Source: a virus. Taken from it: a stretch of DNA of 35,228 bases. Numbering within the stretch: the stretch's first letter is position 1; each line of letters opens with the position of its first letter. Shown here piece by piece: positions 25,814 through 33,858 of this stretch. Position numbers and translations under genes: made by a program. The notes beneath the pieces are model-generated. The model had not been told where the DNA came from and searched no databases. It saw nothing but the letters and a program-made list of their open reading frames with translations. The stretch spans positions 1-35,228 of IMG/VR virus record IMGVR_UViG_3300010149_000063. One strand, given 5' to 3'.

Positions 25814-27382
25814 ATGATTAAGAAGATACTTTTTAGCAGCTTACAAAGATTTGATTTGAAAGATGCAAACGAATTACAGCAAGGTGTTTTGGATAAACTT
25901 GAGTACACTATAAAATTGGGTTCGCCTATAACTACAGAAGCAAGTACTCAACAGTCTTACCCAATTACTGGTGTTTCATTTTCAGGAAACTCAAACGGTG
26001 AATTGATTCCTTCTGGACCATTTGCTGTTATTACAAACACAGATGACATAATTGTTATAACTCAAGAAGACATCGATGCAGGTTTATGTACTTGGAATTA
26101 TGCGTCAGTTTATGCAGCATATCAAGATGGTGTAAGAAGTGGTTCGAATCCAACAGGAGTATATTTTTATGCATACCCTGTTTATGAAGACACAGACGTT
26201 GAAAACAGAGAGTTTTATTCTCTTATTGACGGCGCTCCATTTACACAAAACGTTTCAACTAGACAAAGAGCTAGACTAGAAACATTCGCAAGTTTAAGTT
26301 CTGTATATAACATACCAAATGATGAAGGTTATTATCCAGTTCAAGTTGCTTATGTATTAGCAGCTGATATTAATGAAGCTGTTGACGTACCAGCTACACC
26401 ATGGTTAGTGACAAACATAAAAGGTAAATCACAATGGGACCAAGTTGTACTACCAAACTCTGTGTTTACAACAGACAGTGCACACCCAAATTATGGAAGT
26501 ACAGATGTGACAACTCAAGGTGTATTAAACGTTGACTTAGACACACATGCAAGCACTAGAGATAAAAACTTATATCAAGCTTTCGAAAGAATTGAAAGAG
26601 AACTTTTACGTATTAAATCATACGGCTCATCAGACCCGACAAGTACAGCAGTACAAGTTATAGGTCAAAAAAATCTTTATTCATTACAAGGTCTTAAGAA
26701 AGAAATAGAACTTTCAGATACCAAGTTTGATAATAAGAAGAGTTTTGCTGTTGCTTTGAAATATGCTAGAACTGGTAATGATAGAACTGTTAGAGCATTT
26801 ACAGACGTTGCTCACGCATCTAATGTATATGGCAATGAAATCGATGTTGAAGTAAAACAAAACTACTTGTCAGTATTTGGTCAAAGCAGTGTACCTACAT
26901 CTTTTACTGCACTTCCATATACTACTTCAGAAGATACTTTAATTAATACAACGCTTGGTGATATATCTGTACAGTATCCAATGAGAGTTTTAAGTAATAT
27001 ACACATTAAACTGCCTTCAACATATGCAGGTTGGGCTATAGATAACTTAGATGTAAATTACTTGGACAAATATGCTCATAATATAACATTAGGTGATACA
27101 GGACATTTTGTTGAGACTACTGGTGATTTATCTTCAAACTTGGACAGTTTCTTAGGTTATAGAAGATATGTTGATACAGATAGCTTTACTTTTGACAAAG
27201 CTAATACAATAACTAATGCTCCTGCTTACGTATTAAATAGTAATGGCACGAGTTCACTTAATAATGACATAGGAATAAACTTAAACCTTGTACCCTTTGG
27301 TGATTTATATAATAATCTGACTGACGGTGAAAGTTTTGTGGTTTTTATTAACTGTACATTAAGAAAACGAAATAACGCATAA
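25814..27382 (+). CDS. Baseplate or fibre-connector protein
   Basis: The product is 522 residues with no recognised family. The N-terminus (FSSLQRFDLKDANELQQGVL) is helical and the rest is largely beta-structured, rich in Asn, Thr, Tyr and Asp. HASTRDKNLYQAFERIERELL at ~235-257 may be a helical linker. In T4-like baseplates the gene after the gp6-like wedge often encodes a protein linking wedge and fibres, and this one is directly followed by a fibre gene. It overlaps nothing, with 12-13 base gaps on each side. Function is inferred from place only. Confidence 0.55.
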   Translation: MIKKILFSSLQRFDLKDANELQQGVLDKLEYTIKLGSPITTEASTQQSYPITGVSFSGNSNGELIPSGPFAVITNTDDIIVITQEDIDAGLCTWNYASVYAAYQDGVRSGSNPTGVYFYAYPVYEDTDVENREFYSLIDGAPFTQNVSTRQRARLETFASLSSVYNIPNDEGYYPVQVAYVLAADINEAVDVPATPWLVTNIKGKSQWDQVVLPNSVFTTDSAHPNYGSTDVTTQGVLNVDLDTHASTRDKNLYQAFERIERELLRIKSYGSSDPTSTAVQVIGQKNLYSLQGLKKEIELSDTKFDNKKSFAVALKYARTGNDRTVRAFTDVAHASNVYGNEIDVEVKQNYLSVFGQSSVPTSFTALPYTTSEDTLINTTLGDISVQYPMRVLSNIHIKLPSTYAGWAIDNLDVNYLDKYAHNITLGDTGHFVETTGDLSSNLDSFLGYRRYVDTDSFTFDKANTITNAPAYVLNSNGTSSLNNDIGINLNLVPFGDLYNNLTDGESFVVFINCTLRKRNNA

Positions 27383-27395
27383 AGGATAACAAAAA

Positions 27396-29483
27396 ATGGC
27401 AATAACAATCGTAATCACACCTGATAACTCAGCAAACATACCTCAGGAAAGTCTTGGACAAAGTCGGACATTGACTGCTGTAGGTACAGATAGTGCAGAT
27501 GCAGGTGCAAGTTTTAATTTTACATGGGTACTTTTAGATAAACCTGTAGGTTCTAGTGCAGCTTTAAGTACAACAACTGGTGCAACTACTGTAATTACTC
27601 CTGATGTATGGGGAAGTTATCGTATATTCTGTATTGCAGAAAACTCAGGAACCGCGGAAGTTTCATTAGCAGATGCATTAAGAGCACCAATAGAACATTT
27701 CTATAATGTCTCTGTTGAGAGTACTAATCATGACTTAGAAAAACCTGCTAAAGGTCAAAGAAATTGGCATCCTCAATACAGGAAACTAGTTGATGTTGTT
27801 GAAAACTTATCCGGTGCACCTGCTACTTTTGTATTAGGTGGTACATCAGAAATAGCAACAGCGTCAGAAATTGCTCAAGTTGCTGGACCTAACGATAGTA
27901 CTTCAGGTAATCATCATTTAGTTTTAACAACAGAAGAGTTTAATCATGCTTTAACTGCAAATGCTAATAATACACTACCAAGTGGTGCAGTTAATCAAAT
28001 GAGAAATAGACTTAAAACTGTTGCTCTGGAAAAAATTAACGAGAGTTCAATAACACAACTTTCAGATGTTGATACAGCAACACATGCAGCTGTAGCTAAT
28101 GACTTATTAGCTTACGACCCTACTGCAACAGATGACCAAGGTGGTACAGGGGCTTGGGTTCCTAAGTCAGCTTCTGAATTATCATTAAGTGGCGGAAGTG
28201 CTTCTTCTGCTGGTAGTCAATACCAAATACAAATAGCTGATGCTTCAAATGGATTTGCAGCTGCTAATTGGTCTATTGATGCTGGTGATGACTTTATCCC
28301 AGGTACAAACAATGCATTTGATATTGGTAGTACTTCAAACGCAGTTAAAGATATATACTTAGATGGTACTCTAAATTTAGGCACAGATTCTTTAAGTACT
28401 TCTTCTAATGTATTAAAGTTTAATGGTACATTTAGCATACCACATTTTAGTGGAAGTCCTGCAGATAACCAAATACTGAAATATGACAGTGGTAGTAGTT
28501 CTTGGGTTTTAGAAGCAGACCAAACTACATCAATCCCAGGTTTAACATCTAATGGAAGTAATCAATTACTTATAGATGCTGCATATGACTTAGACCCTGC
28601 TTCAACTAACGTTCACTTAGGTTCGAATGCTAATAGATACGGCAACGTTTATGCACAAGACGGAAACTTCTCTGATGACGTGACTATTGGAGACATTGCT
28701 ATAATCATTGGTCATGCAATGTTTGAAGATTATGCAACAATTCAAGATGACGGGTCAGCTGGGACATTATTAATAAAAGCTGGTGAGAATGGTACAGTTG
28801 CAGGACATATTGATTTAACATCAGACGAAGTAATTGTTGGAGCAACTACTGCATCAACAGCGGGTAAATTAAGTATTGTTGATTCAAGTGGAGATAAGCT
28901 AACTCTATCAACACAAACCAAACAAGGTGTTTCACATACAATGTTATTGCCTCCTGCAGGTGGCGTTGCTAATTCCGTTATGTATGCTTCTTCTGTTGGT
29001 ACAAATGAAACTTCATTAGAATTTGCAAAAATAAAGCAAAGAGTTGTTTATGCTACAGGTGGTATAACAAGAACTAATACAGTTTCATCCTTTTCATCTT
29101 CTGCATTATCTCATCCAGTTGATAGTCAAGCATGTTTATACCAATTTAGAAACTGTACAGGAAACTCAATAACAATTAAACAGTCTCATATTATGATTGG
29201 TAGTATGATGAATACTAATTTGACTTTCTGTCTAGTACATGCTGCTAATGATTCTGCAGCACTTGCAAATACATTCACTAAGGTTGGTAGTACATTTCAG
29301 GTTAATAACTCAAGTGGAAGTGGTGGAACGTTAGGACAAGGCCAAAGTAAACAGTCTACTACACAGGTTGTTGATAATGGTGAGTATTTCGGCGTGGTAC
29401 TTACAAACATTCCAAATACAGGTCATGCAGACAGTAATATATCAATTCATTTTGAATGCGAAGCGGATGTAGCATTTGCTTAA
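27396..29483 (+). CDS. Tail fibre protein with Ig-like N-terminal domain
   Basis: The product is 695 residues. Residues ~1-90 look like a PKD/Ig-like domain (ADAGASFNFTWVLLDKPVGS, then GSYRIFCIAENSG). The centre has fibre repeats (NAFDIGSTSNAVKDIYLDGT, LGSNANRYGNVYAQDGNF), and the C-terminal ~200 residues a globular beta domain that may be the receptor-binding head. It resembles the fibre at 2-895 in repeat style but uses TTA and AGA codons. The ribosome site is AAGGATAA. It probably forms side or distal fibres attached through the preceding protein. Confidence 0.75.
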   Translation: MAITIVITPDNSANIPQESLGQSRTLTAVGTDSADAGASFNFTWVLLDKPVGSSAALSTTTGATTVITPDVWGSYRIFCIAENSGTAEVSLADALRAPIEHFYNVSVESTNHDLEKPAKGQRNWHPQYRKLVDVVENLSGAPATFVLGGTSEIATASEIAQVAGPNDSTSGNHHLVLTTEEFNHALTANANNTLPSGAVNQMRNRLKTVALEKINESSITQLSDVDTATHAAVANDLLAYDPTATDDQGGTGAWVPKSASELSLSGGSASSAGSQYQIQIADASNGFAAANWSIDAGDDFIPGTNNAFDIGSTSNAVKDIYLDGTLNLGTDSLSTSSNVLKFNGTFSIPHFSGSPADNQILKYDSGSSSWVLEADQTTSIPGLTSNGSNQLLIDAAYDLDPASTNVHLGSNANRYGNVYAQDGNFSDDVTIGDIAIIIGHAMFEDYATIQDDGSAGTLLIKAGENGTVAGHIDLTSDEVIVGATTASTAGKLSIVDSSGDKLTLSTQTKQGVSHTMLLPPAGGVANSVMYASSVGTNETSLEFAKIKQRVVYATGGITRTNTVSSFSSSALSHPVDSQACLYQFRNCTGNSITIKQSHIMIGSMMNTNLTFCLVHAANDSAALANTFTKVGSTFQVNNSSGSGGTLGQGQSKQSTTQVVDNGEYFGVVLTNIPNTGHADSNISIHFECEADVAFA

Positions 29484-29548
29484 TAAATGATTACGACGTT
29501 ATTGCAGTTTTAAACTTTATCCTAAGCTCTATTGAAATATATAGGGTG

Positions 29549-29562
29549 AGGCCTCAATAAAA
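29549..29562. repeat. Intergenic repeat AGGCCTCAATAAAA, copy 2
   Basis: Exact second copy of the word at 7870-7883. Here it lies 17 bases before the start of the next gene and is part of a 10-base palindrome, TGAGGCCTCA (29547-29556). An ACGACGTT word occurs in the same gap (29493-29500), as it does after copy 1 (7889-7896). Confidence 0.5.
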
Positions 29563-29578
29563 ACAGAAGGGAAACAGA

Positions 29579-31225
29579 ATGGCAACATTTATAGTTTATT
29601 CAGATGCACCTGAAATAGGTTTTGGGTCGGTCACAGCTAATCCTCAACTAGATATAACAGACATGGGCTTTGGAGCACCTGAGTTCATTGAATATACAAT
29701 TGGTGCAGACACTTTCAAATATAGAAACAGAAACGAGAGAGGTTTTGGAGACCCGATATCTGAAATTACTTTTAAAGTTGTCGAAAGAGAAGATACAGAC
29801 AAGCTTGCAGACGATGGTGGCGAAGTAATTGTATTAGAAGGACAGTTTAGCCAGTTATTCGAAGCTTTAGACGTTCCTTCACCTAGGGAGTTTCAACCTA
29901 TTGGACCATTTAGTTTTAAATTCAAAGGAGTAGATGCTCAAAACTTAGACATTGTTTACCCATGTCATGGTGGAATTCCATCGTTTGGCAATAAAACTTT
30001 TACAAATGTTGAACAAACTTTGATTCATTTTACAACTCCAGCTATGATAAAAGGTAATTACGACCTTATTATTTCATATGCAAACATTGAGTTTACTTTT
30101 ACAGAACAATTCGAGGTTATTCACCGTTTGCGTTTTGACCGTACTCTTAATATACGTAAAGGATTGCCTTCTTGGTTAAACAGAGGTGATGTGAATGATG
30201 ATATAGTACCTTCAGAAGCATTTAGTAAAAACAACGTTTCAAACATTTCAGTTTTAACAGATGCAATGGGCGCTTCAATGAATACTTTATATGATAGCTC
30301 TTACACAGTAGTGACCAGTCCTTACAGATTTGGAGATACTGTTTTAAATGTTGAAACTACGTTAGGCTTTCCTAAAAACGGTGCAACAGTAAAAGTTGGA
30401 CAATATGATATGACATACACAGGTAAAACTACAACAAGATTTACAGGTGTTTCATTTACTGGTGGCGTCGATGAAATAAGAAACAATGTTAGAGTTTACC
30501 AAAAACATTCAGACTTTTCAGAAATACAAAACTTCTACAAGGTTAAAAACAACGGATTCTATAAACCAAGTTATAACATTACAGAAAATAGCTTTAATAC
30601 AGCATTTAACATTGTTGAATATGGAGAAAGACCATCTGAACAAGTAATTTTTAGATATATGTATGAGTTATTTAAACATATGAATCTTAAGAAAAACTGT
30701 AATGTAAGTGGTAATACTATTTCCGCACCAAACGACAGTTCAACATTTAACTGCTCACATGTACAAAAGCTTTGTAAAATTGATGGAGCATTTTTCTGGA
30801 TTGAAGGTGAAACTCTATCAACAAACGGCGCATTAATCCTAGACCCAATTGGCTCTACTTACTGGAATAGCACTAAACTAAAAGGTGATAGTGGCTTTGA
30901 CGGAGACGCGTATGATATTGAAATTTTACCATGGTGGATAGATAGAGATGATAGTGGTAGATTTGAAATAGTTTTTGAGAAGACTGTTTTTGCTAATTTA
31001 ACAGGCTTTATTGATAAAGACTTCATAGATTTTAATATATTTTTAGATGCAGAAAACGTGACCAATGAAAGTGGACAAAATCTAAACATTGGTTTATTAG
31101 TACCTGCAGGTGTTAGAGACATTATTAGACTAGAGAGAAGATGTGATAGTTTATTTGGTACATATTATTCTCAAGAAAGTGCACCAGATGGTTTAGCTAT
31201 TACACCAATACGAACATTTTTATAG
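29579..31225 (+). CDS. Structural protein of the baseplate/fibre region
   Basis: The product is 548 residues. A segment at ~245-310 (SPYRFGDTVLNVETTLGFPK, then GQYDMTYTGKTTTRFTG) matches a small beta-sandwich module found in many phage tail proteins, roughly 'vdst-GFP-G-v-v--e-i-Ytg-t-tsFtG'. The rest is beta-rich, with aromatic and Asn-rich patches. As the last large late gene before the membrane cassette, it is probably a distal tail or fibre-associated protein. The start has only a modest ribosome site (GAAGGG). No catalytic motif was seen. Confidence 0.6.
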   Translation: MATFIVYSDAPEIGFGSVTANPQLDITDMGFGAPEFIEYTIGADTFKYRNRNERGFGDPISEITFKVVEREDTDKLADDGGEVIVLEGQFSQLFEALDVPSPREFQPIGPFSFKFKGVDAQNLDIVYPCHGGIPSFGNKTFTNVEQTLIHFTTPAMIKGNYDLIISYANIEFTFTEQFEVIHRLRFDRTLNIRKGLPSWLNRGDVNDDIVPSEAFSKNNVSNISVLTDAMGASMNTLYDSSYTVVTSPYRFGDTVLNVETTLGFPKNGATVKVGQYDMTYTGKTTTRFTGVSFTGGVDEIRNNVRVYQKHSDFSEIQNFYKVKNNGFYKPSYNITENSFNTAFNIVEYGERPSEQVIFRYMYELFKHMNLKKNCNVSGNTISAPNDSSTFNCSHVQKLCKIDGAFFWIEGETLSTNGALILDPIGSTYWNSTKLKGDSGFDGDAYDIEILPWWIDRDDSGRFEIVFEKTVFANLTGFIDKDFIDFNIFLDAENVTNESGQNLNIGLLVPAGVRDIIRLERRCDSLFGTYYSQESAPDGLAITPIRTFL

Positions 31226-31236
31226 GAGTATGAATT

Positions 31237-31512
31237 ATGAAAGAAGTTAAAAAGCTTTCACCAATGCAAAGTAAAAAATTTTTGGCATACTTATTTGCTG
31301 ATATTGGTTGGAAGGCAATTATATTGTACCAGTTAATGCATCTTAAAGGCAAACTGGAGATAAATGAATTAACGTTTTTAATAACAACAGTGATAACAGC
31401 TGGTGTAATACAAATAGGCTATATTTTAGGTACAGCCTCACTTGAAAAATACTTAGCTTCTGCTGTAGAAATATTTGATAGAGATGATAATACTCCCAAG
31501 AAAAAGGGGTAA
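31237..31512 (+). CDS. Two-span membrane protein, holin candidate
   Basis: The product is 91 residues, with hydrophobic segments at ~14-35 (FLAYLFADIGWKAIILYQLM) and ~46-67 (FLITTVITAGVIQIGYILGT), a short charged loop and a polar tail ending TPKKKG. Small size, two membrane spans, charged ends and a place after the structural genes fit a holin, which would open the membrane at lysis. No endolysin is in the window, so this stays a candidate. The ribosome site TAGGAG is good. The cysteine-rich gene begins 2 bases after its stop. Confidence 0.5.
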   Translation: MKEVKKLSPMQSKKFLAYLFADIGWKAIILYQLMHLKGKLEINELTFLITTVITAGVIQIGYILGTASLEKYLASAVEIFDRDDNTPKKKG

Positions 31513-31513
31513 T

Positions 31514-31702
31514 ATGATTTTTGATGAAAAGACTATATGCCAGCTCTGTAAAAAGTTAGAATGTGAATGCATATACTATAAATGCCCTTGTGGTAAATTA
31601 GAAATAAACTGTAAATGGCCAGAAGATAGCTTTTGTCCTTGTAGAATATGTGATGAGTTAGCACACAACTGCTCTTGTCATAAACCTTTAAAGGAGGAGT
31701 AA
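31514..31702 (+). CDS. Small cysteine-rich protein (12 Cys)
   Basis: The product is 62 residues with twelve cysteines, in CQLC, CEC, CPC, CPC and CSCH clusters. This is enough for two or three metal sites of zinc-ribbon or knuckle type. No signal peptide is visible, so it should be cytoplasmic. The ATG at 31514 has AAAGGGG upstream and is preferred over an in-frame start at 31475 inside the previous gene. Its TAA shares one base with the ATG of the cyclase homologue, and the cyclase's perfect AAGGAGGAG ribosome site lies in its last codons, so the two are coupled. No family was recognised. Confidence 0.65.
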   Translation: MIFDEKTICQLCKKLECECIYYKCPCGKLEINCKWPEDSFCPCRICDELAHNCSCHKPLKEE

Positions 31703-32553
31703 TGTTAGACGACGACAATGATATAGTTGAAAGCCACATTGCTGTCGTCCTTACAGACATTATAGGTAGTACACGTTTTGTGCAAAGAAACGGTGCAATG
31801 GTCGCAGCAAAATGGTTTGGAATACATGATAGATATGTAATGTCTTTTATTGCAAAGAATAACGGACGTCTAGTTGACGCGAGTGATGGACATTTGATGT
31901 ACTTTGGTGATGTTTCAGACGCAATAGCTTTTGCATTTCAATACAAACGTTTCATGAGAACTAAAAAAATGCCATTTAGAAGTAGGGTTGGAATACATTG
32001 GGATAAAATGCTTATTGTTAAATCACCTGAACATTTAGTTAGAGCTGGTGGTAAAAGAATAAACCTAGAAGGCATAGGTAAAAACATAGCTGCAAGAACA
32101 ATGTCGTTATGTGGGCCAGAGCAAATACTTATGTCTAAAAATGCTTATACACAATTTAAACAAAATGGACATAGAAATCCAAACATTCCTAAGAAAGCTC
32201 TAACAGCACTTGTTGGTCTATACAAATTTAAAGGAGTATCAGAACCAGAAGCTATTTACGCAATTGGGTTAATAACTGAACAGATGCAACCTCCTAAAGA
32301 TAGTGAAAAAGCTAAACGAATAGGCGGACAAAAGAAAATAAAAACAAGAATGAAACATAAACGATGGAGTGAAATATTTTTCTACTTTTTATATCGCATT
32401 GCTTTTATAATGTTTTGTTATTTAACATATACTTTTTGGCCTTTACTTTCAAATGCACAACTTAAAGCAAGTTGGAATATAGATTATCTAGTTTTAAGAC
32501 CATTCGAATATATAGATTCAGTAATATGTTTTATCAAGGATAACATAAAATGA
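31702..32553 (+). CDS. Tail-anchored class III nucleotide cyclase homologue
   Basis: The product is 283 residues. Residues ~12-195 form a class III cyclase homology domain: VVLTDIIGSTRFVQRNG with metal-site Asp19, GRLVDASDGHLMYFG with Asp62, SRVGIHWDK, GIGKNIAARTMS with Asn128 and Arg132 (the transition-state pair), EQILMSKNAYTQF and YKFKGVSEPEAIYAIG. Class III enzymes turn NTPs into cyclic NMPs. The usual base-recognising Lys and Asp are not at their expected places (near Asp59 and Asn121), so the substrate is uncertain. A Lys/Arg-rich stretch (~210-223) precedes one membrane span at ~225-247 (FFYFLYRIAFIMFCYLTYTF), which would put the domain in the cytoplasm. It is coupled to genes on both sides. 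Confidence 0.8.
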   Translation: MLDDDNDIVESHIAVVLTDIIGSTRFVQRNGAMVAAKWFGIHDRYVMSFIAKNNGRLVDASDGHLMYFGDVSDAIAFAFQYKRFMRTKKMPFRSRVGIHWDKMLIVKSPEHLVRAGGKRINLEGIGKNIAARTMSLCGPEQILMSKNAYTQFKQNGHRNPNIPKKALTALVGLYKFKGVSEPEAIYAIGLITEQMQPPKDSEKAKRIGGQKKIKTRMKHKRWSEIFFYFLYRIAFIMFCYLTYTFWPLLSNAQLKASWNIDYLVLRPFEYIDSVICFIKDNIK

Positions 32554-32642
32554 AAAACAGAAGCAATCTGGTTGACTTCATGGGTATATTTATAGTGTTT
32601 GTCTATGTAGTTAATGAAATATGTAAATACGTTAATCAATAA
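32550..32642 (+). CDS. 30-residue single-span membrane peptide
   Basis: The ATG overlaps the cyclase TGA (ATGA), with AAGGA 9 bases upstream. The peptide starts MKNRSNLVDF and has one hydrophobic stretch at ~11-22 (MGIFIVFVYVVN). It is too short for a domain, but is a plausible membrane microprotein that may bind the cyclase anchor or a neighbouring membrane protein. The overlap and ribosome site are seen directly; a partner is inference. Confidence 0.5.
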   Translation: MKNRSNLVDFMGIFIVFVYVVNEICKYVNQ

Positions 32643-32652
32643 GGAATGATAA

Positions 32653-33147
32653 ATGGTCATTAGGAAAAAAGACGAAGGCTCTGATAAAGAAGTTGTCCAA
32701 CAAAAAAGAGAAACTAGAGGTTGGTTATTTAGTGTTGTTTTCTTATTTACAATAATAATGCTAATTATTTTTTTAGCGTTATTTGATTTTAAAGAGAGCA
32801 ATCGTGAAGTTCTAATAGGTTTGTTTGGTATTCTATTTGGTAATATACCTTCGATGATTATTATTGCAAGTGGAAGAAGCCCTGAAGAAATAGATGAACT
32901 TAAGTCTAAACTTTCAAAAAGTGATGGTGATAGGCAAGCACTCATTTCTCGTTTAAGAGATTCTCAAATACAATTACAGTTAGCTAGACAACAAATGTTT
33001 GAACTACAAAACTCTGTAATAGAAGAATTATCTATATTTAAGGGTAAGAAACCTATTAAAAGCAGACATGAAAATGATGTTATATTACCTGACATTGTGG
33101 ATGAATGGACTATTAGTCGTGAAGATGAGTATAAAAAAAGTAAATAA
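32653..33147 (+). CDS. Two-span membrane protein with coiled coil
   Basis: The product is 164 residues. Basic residues precede a first membrane span at ~24-44 (WLFSVVFLFTIIMLIIFLAL), and a second follows at ~52-73 (EVLIGLFGILFGNIPSMIII). A coiled coil at ~76-128 (SQIQLQLARQQMFELQNSVI) and a polar acidic tail come after. N-terminus and coiled coil should lie on the same side, probably cytoplasmic. It follows the microprotein by 10 bases with an AAGGA ribosome site. It could be a lysis regulator or an effector for the cyclase product, but no ligand-binding motif is visible. Confidence 0.6.
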   Translation: MVIRKKDEGSDKEVVQQKRETRGWLFSVVFLFTIIMLIIFLALFDFKESNREVLIGLFGILFGNIPSMIIIASGRSPEEIDELKSKLSKSDGDRQALISRLRDSQIQLQLARQQMFELQNSVIEELSIFKGKKPIKSRHENDVILPDIVDEWTISREDEYKKSK

Positions 33148-33213
33148 AACATACTTTTTACATATAATTACAAGAAGAAATATACATGCTTTAAAAGCAG
33201 AAAGAGAAAAACA

Positions 33214-33591
33214 ATGAAGAACTTACTATTACTAGTATTGATGTTAATTTTACCACTTACTGGTTGCGAAAAAGATGAAAAGGAAAAGAGTGAATGTCCT
33301 GACTGTCCTTGTGAACAACCTGTTGATGGTGGTCAAATGGAAGAAGAGGAAAGTGATATGGGCCTGGAGGGTGGACAAGAGGAAGACCAAGGCGGAGAAG
33401 AAGCTGGTGGTGTAGAAGAAGAAGATTCGGAGGGTGGAGACCCAGATGCATCTGAAGAAGAACCAGAAATGCCTGTTGCAGGTGCAGAAATGCCTGAGGA
33501 AGAAGCTCCTGAGGAAGGTGGCGAAATGGTCCCAGAAGAAGAGCCTGAAGAGGAATGCGAATGCGAAGGCGAAGAAGACTGCAGTTGCTAA
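33214..33591 (+). CDS. Glu-rich lipoprotein with Cys clusters at both ends
   Basis: The product is 125 residues. A signal peptide (KNLLLLVLMLILPL) ends in the lipobox LTGC with Cys18, so the mature protein should be lipid-anchored. The mature part is extremely acidic, Glu/Gly-rich and probably disordered. Cysteines lie near the anchor (28, 31, 33) and at the very C-terminus (115, 117, 123, 125). Outer-membrane spanins are small lipoproteins beside holin genes, so a spanin-like role is possible, but the acidic composition is unusual. The ribosome site is weak (AGAGAAA). Confidence 0.65.
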   Translation: MKNLLLLVLMLILPLTGCEKDEKEKSECPDCPCEQPVDGGQMEEEESDMGLEGGQEEDQGGEEAGGVEEEDSEGGDPDASEEEPEMPVAGAEMPEEEAPEEGGEMVPEEEPEEECECEGEEDCSC

Positions 33592-33592
33592 A

Positions 33593-33757
33593 ATGAGTAT
33601 AAACGAAGAGATAAATAAACTATGTGAAGAAATAGAAAAGTCTGACCTCTCTAAAGAAGTTAAGGCAGAAGCTATTGCTTTACTTAAGTATAATATAGTT
33701 AAAAGTTATCAAGTAAGGAAATACAACGAAGGTTGTCGACCCGATGGCTTAAACTAA
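33593..33757 (+). CDS. 54-residue helical protein
   Basis: The start lies 1 base after the lipoprotein stop, with no clear ribosome site, so translation is probably coupled. The protein is charged and helical (INKLCEEIEKSDLSKEVKAE) and ends in NEGCRPDGLN. The upstream extension of this frame to 33434 is only the shadow of the Glu-rich lipoprotein and is left out. It is the last + strand gene before the terminator. No function is recognised. Confidence 0.5.
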   Translation: MSINEEINKLCEEIEKSDLSKEVKAEAIALLKYNIVKSYQVRKYNEGCRPDGLN

Positions 33758-33793
33758 TACATATCAGTTATCAGATTTAACTCTGTTTTAAAG

Positions 33794-33831
33794 AAGCCGG
33801 CTTTTGGTATATTACCTTAGGTCGGCTTTTT
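33794..33831 (+). terminator. Intrinsic terminator of the late + strand genes
   Basis: AAGCCGGC (33794-33801) pairs with GTCGGCTT (33821-33828, one G-U pair), and the T run extends to 33831. Inside the loop GGTA (33806-33809) can pair with TACC (33813-33816). It lies 36 bases after the last + strand gene, where transcription converges with the - strand genes. Confidence 0.8.
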
Positions 33832-33858
33832 AGTATTCGCAGAACGTCAAGCAGATAC

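Noticed and set aside
26141-26151. GGTTCGAATCC, a perfect tRNA T-arm sequence
   Set aside because: It lies inside a well-supported coding frame (Gly-Ser-Asn-Pro), and no acceptor, D or anticodon arm fits around it.
33434-33592. Lys-rich extension upstream of the 54-residue gene
   Set aside because: It is the frame-shifted shadow of the GAA/GAG-rich lipoprotein gene.
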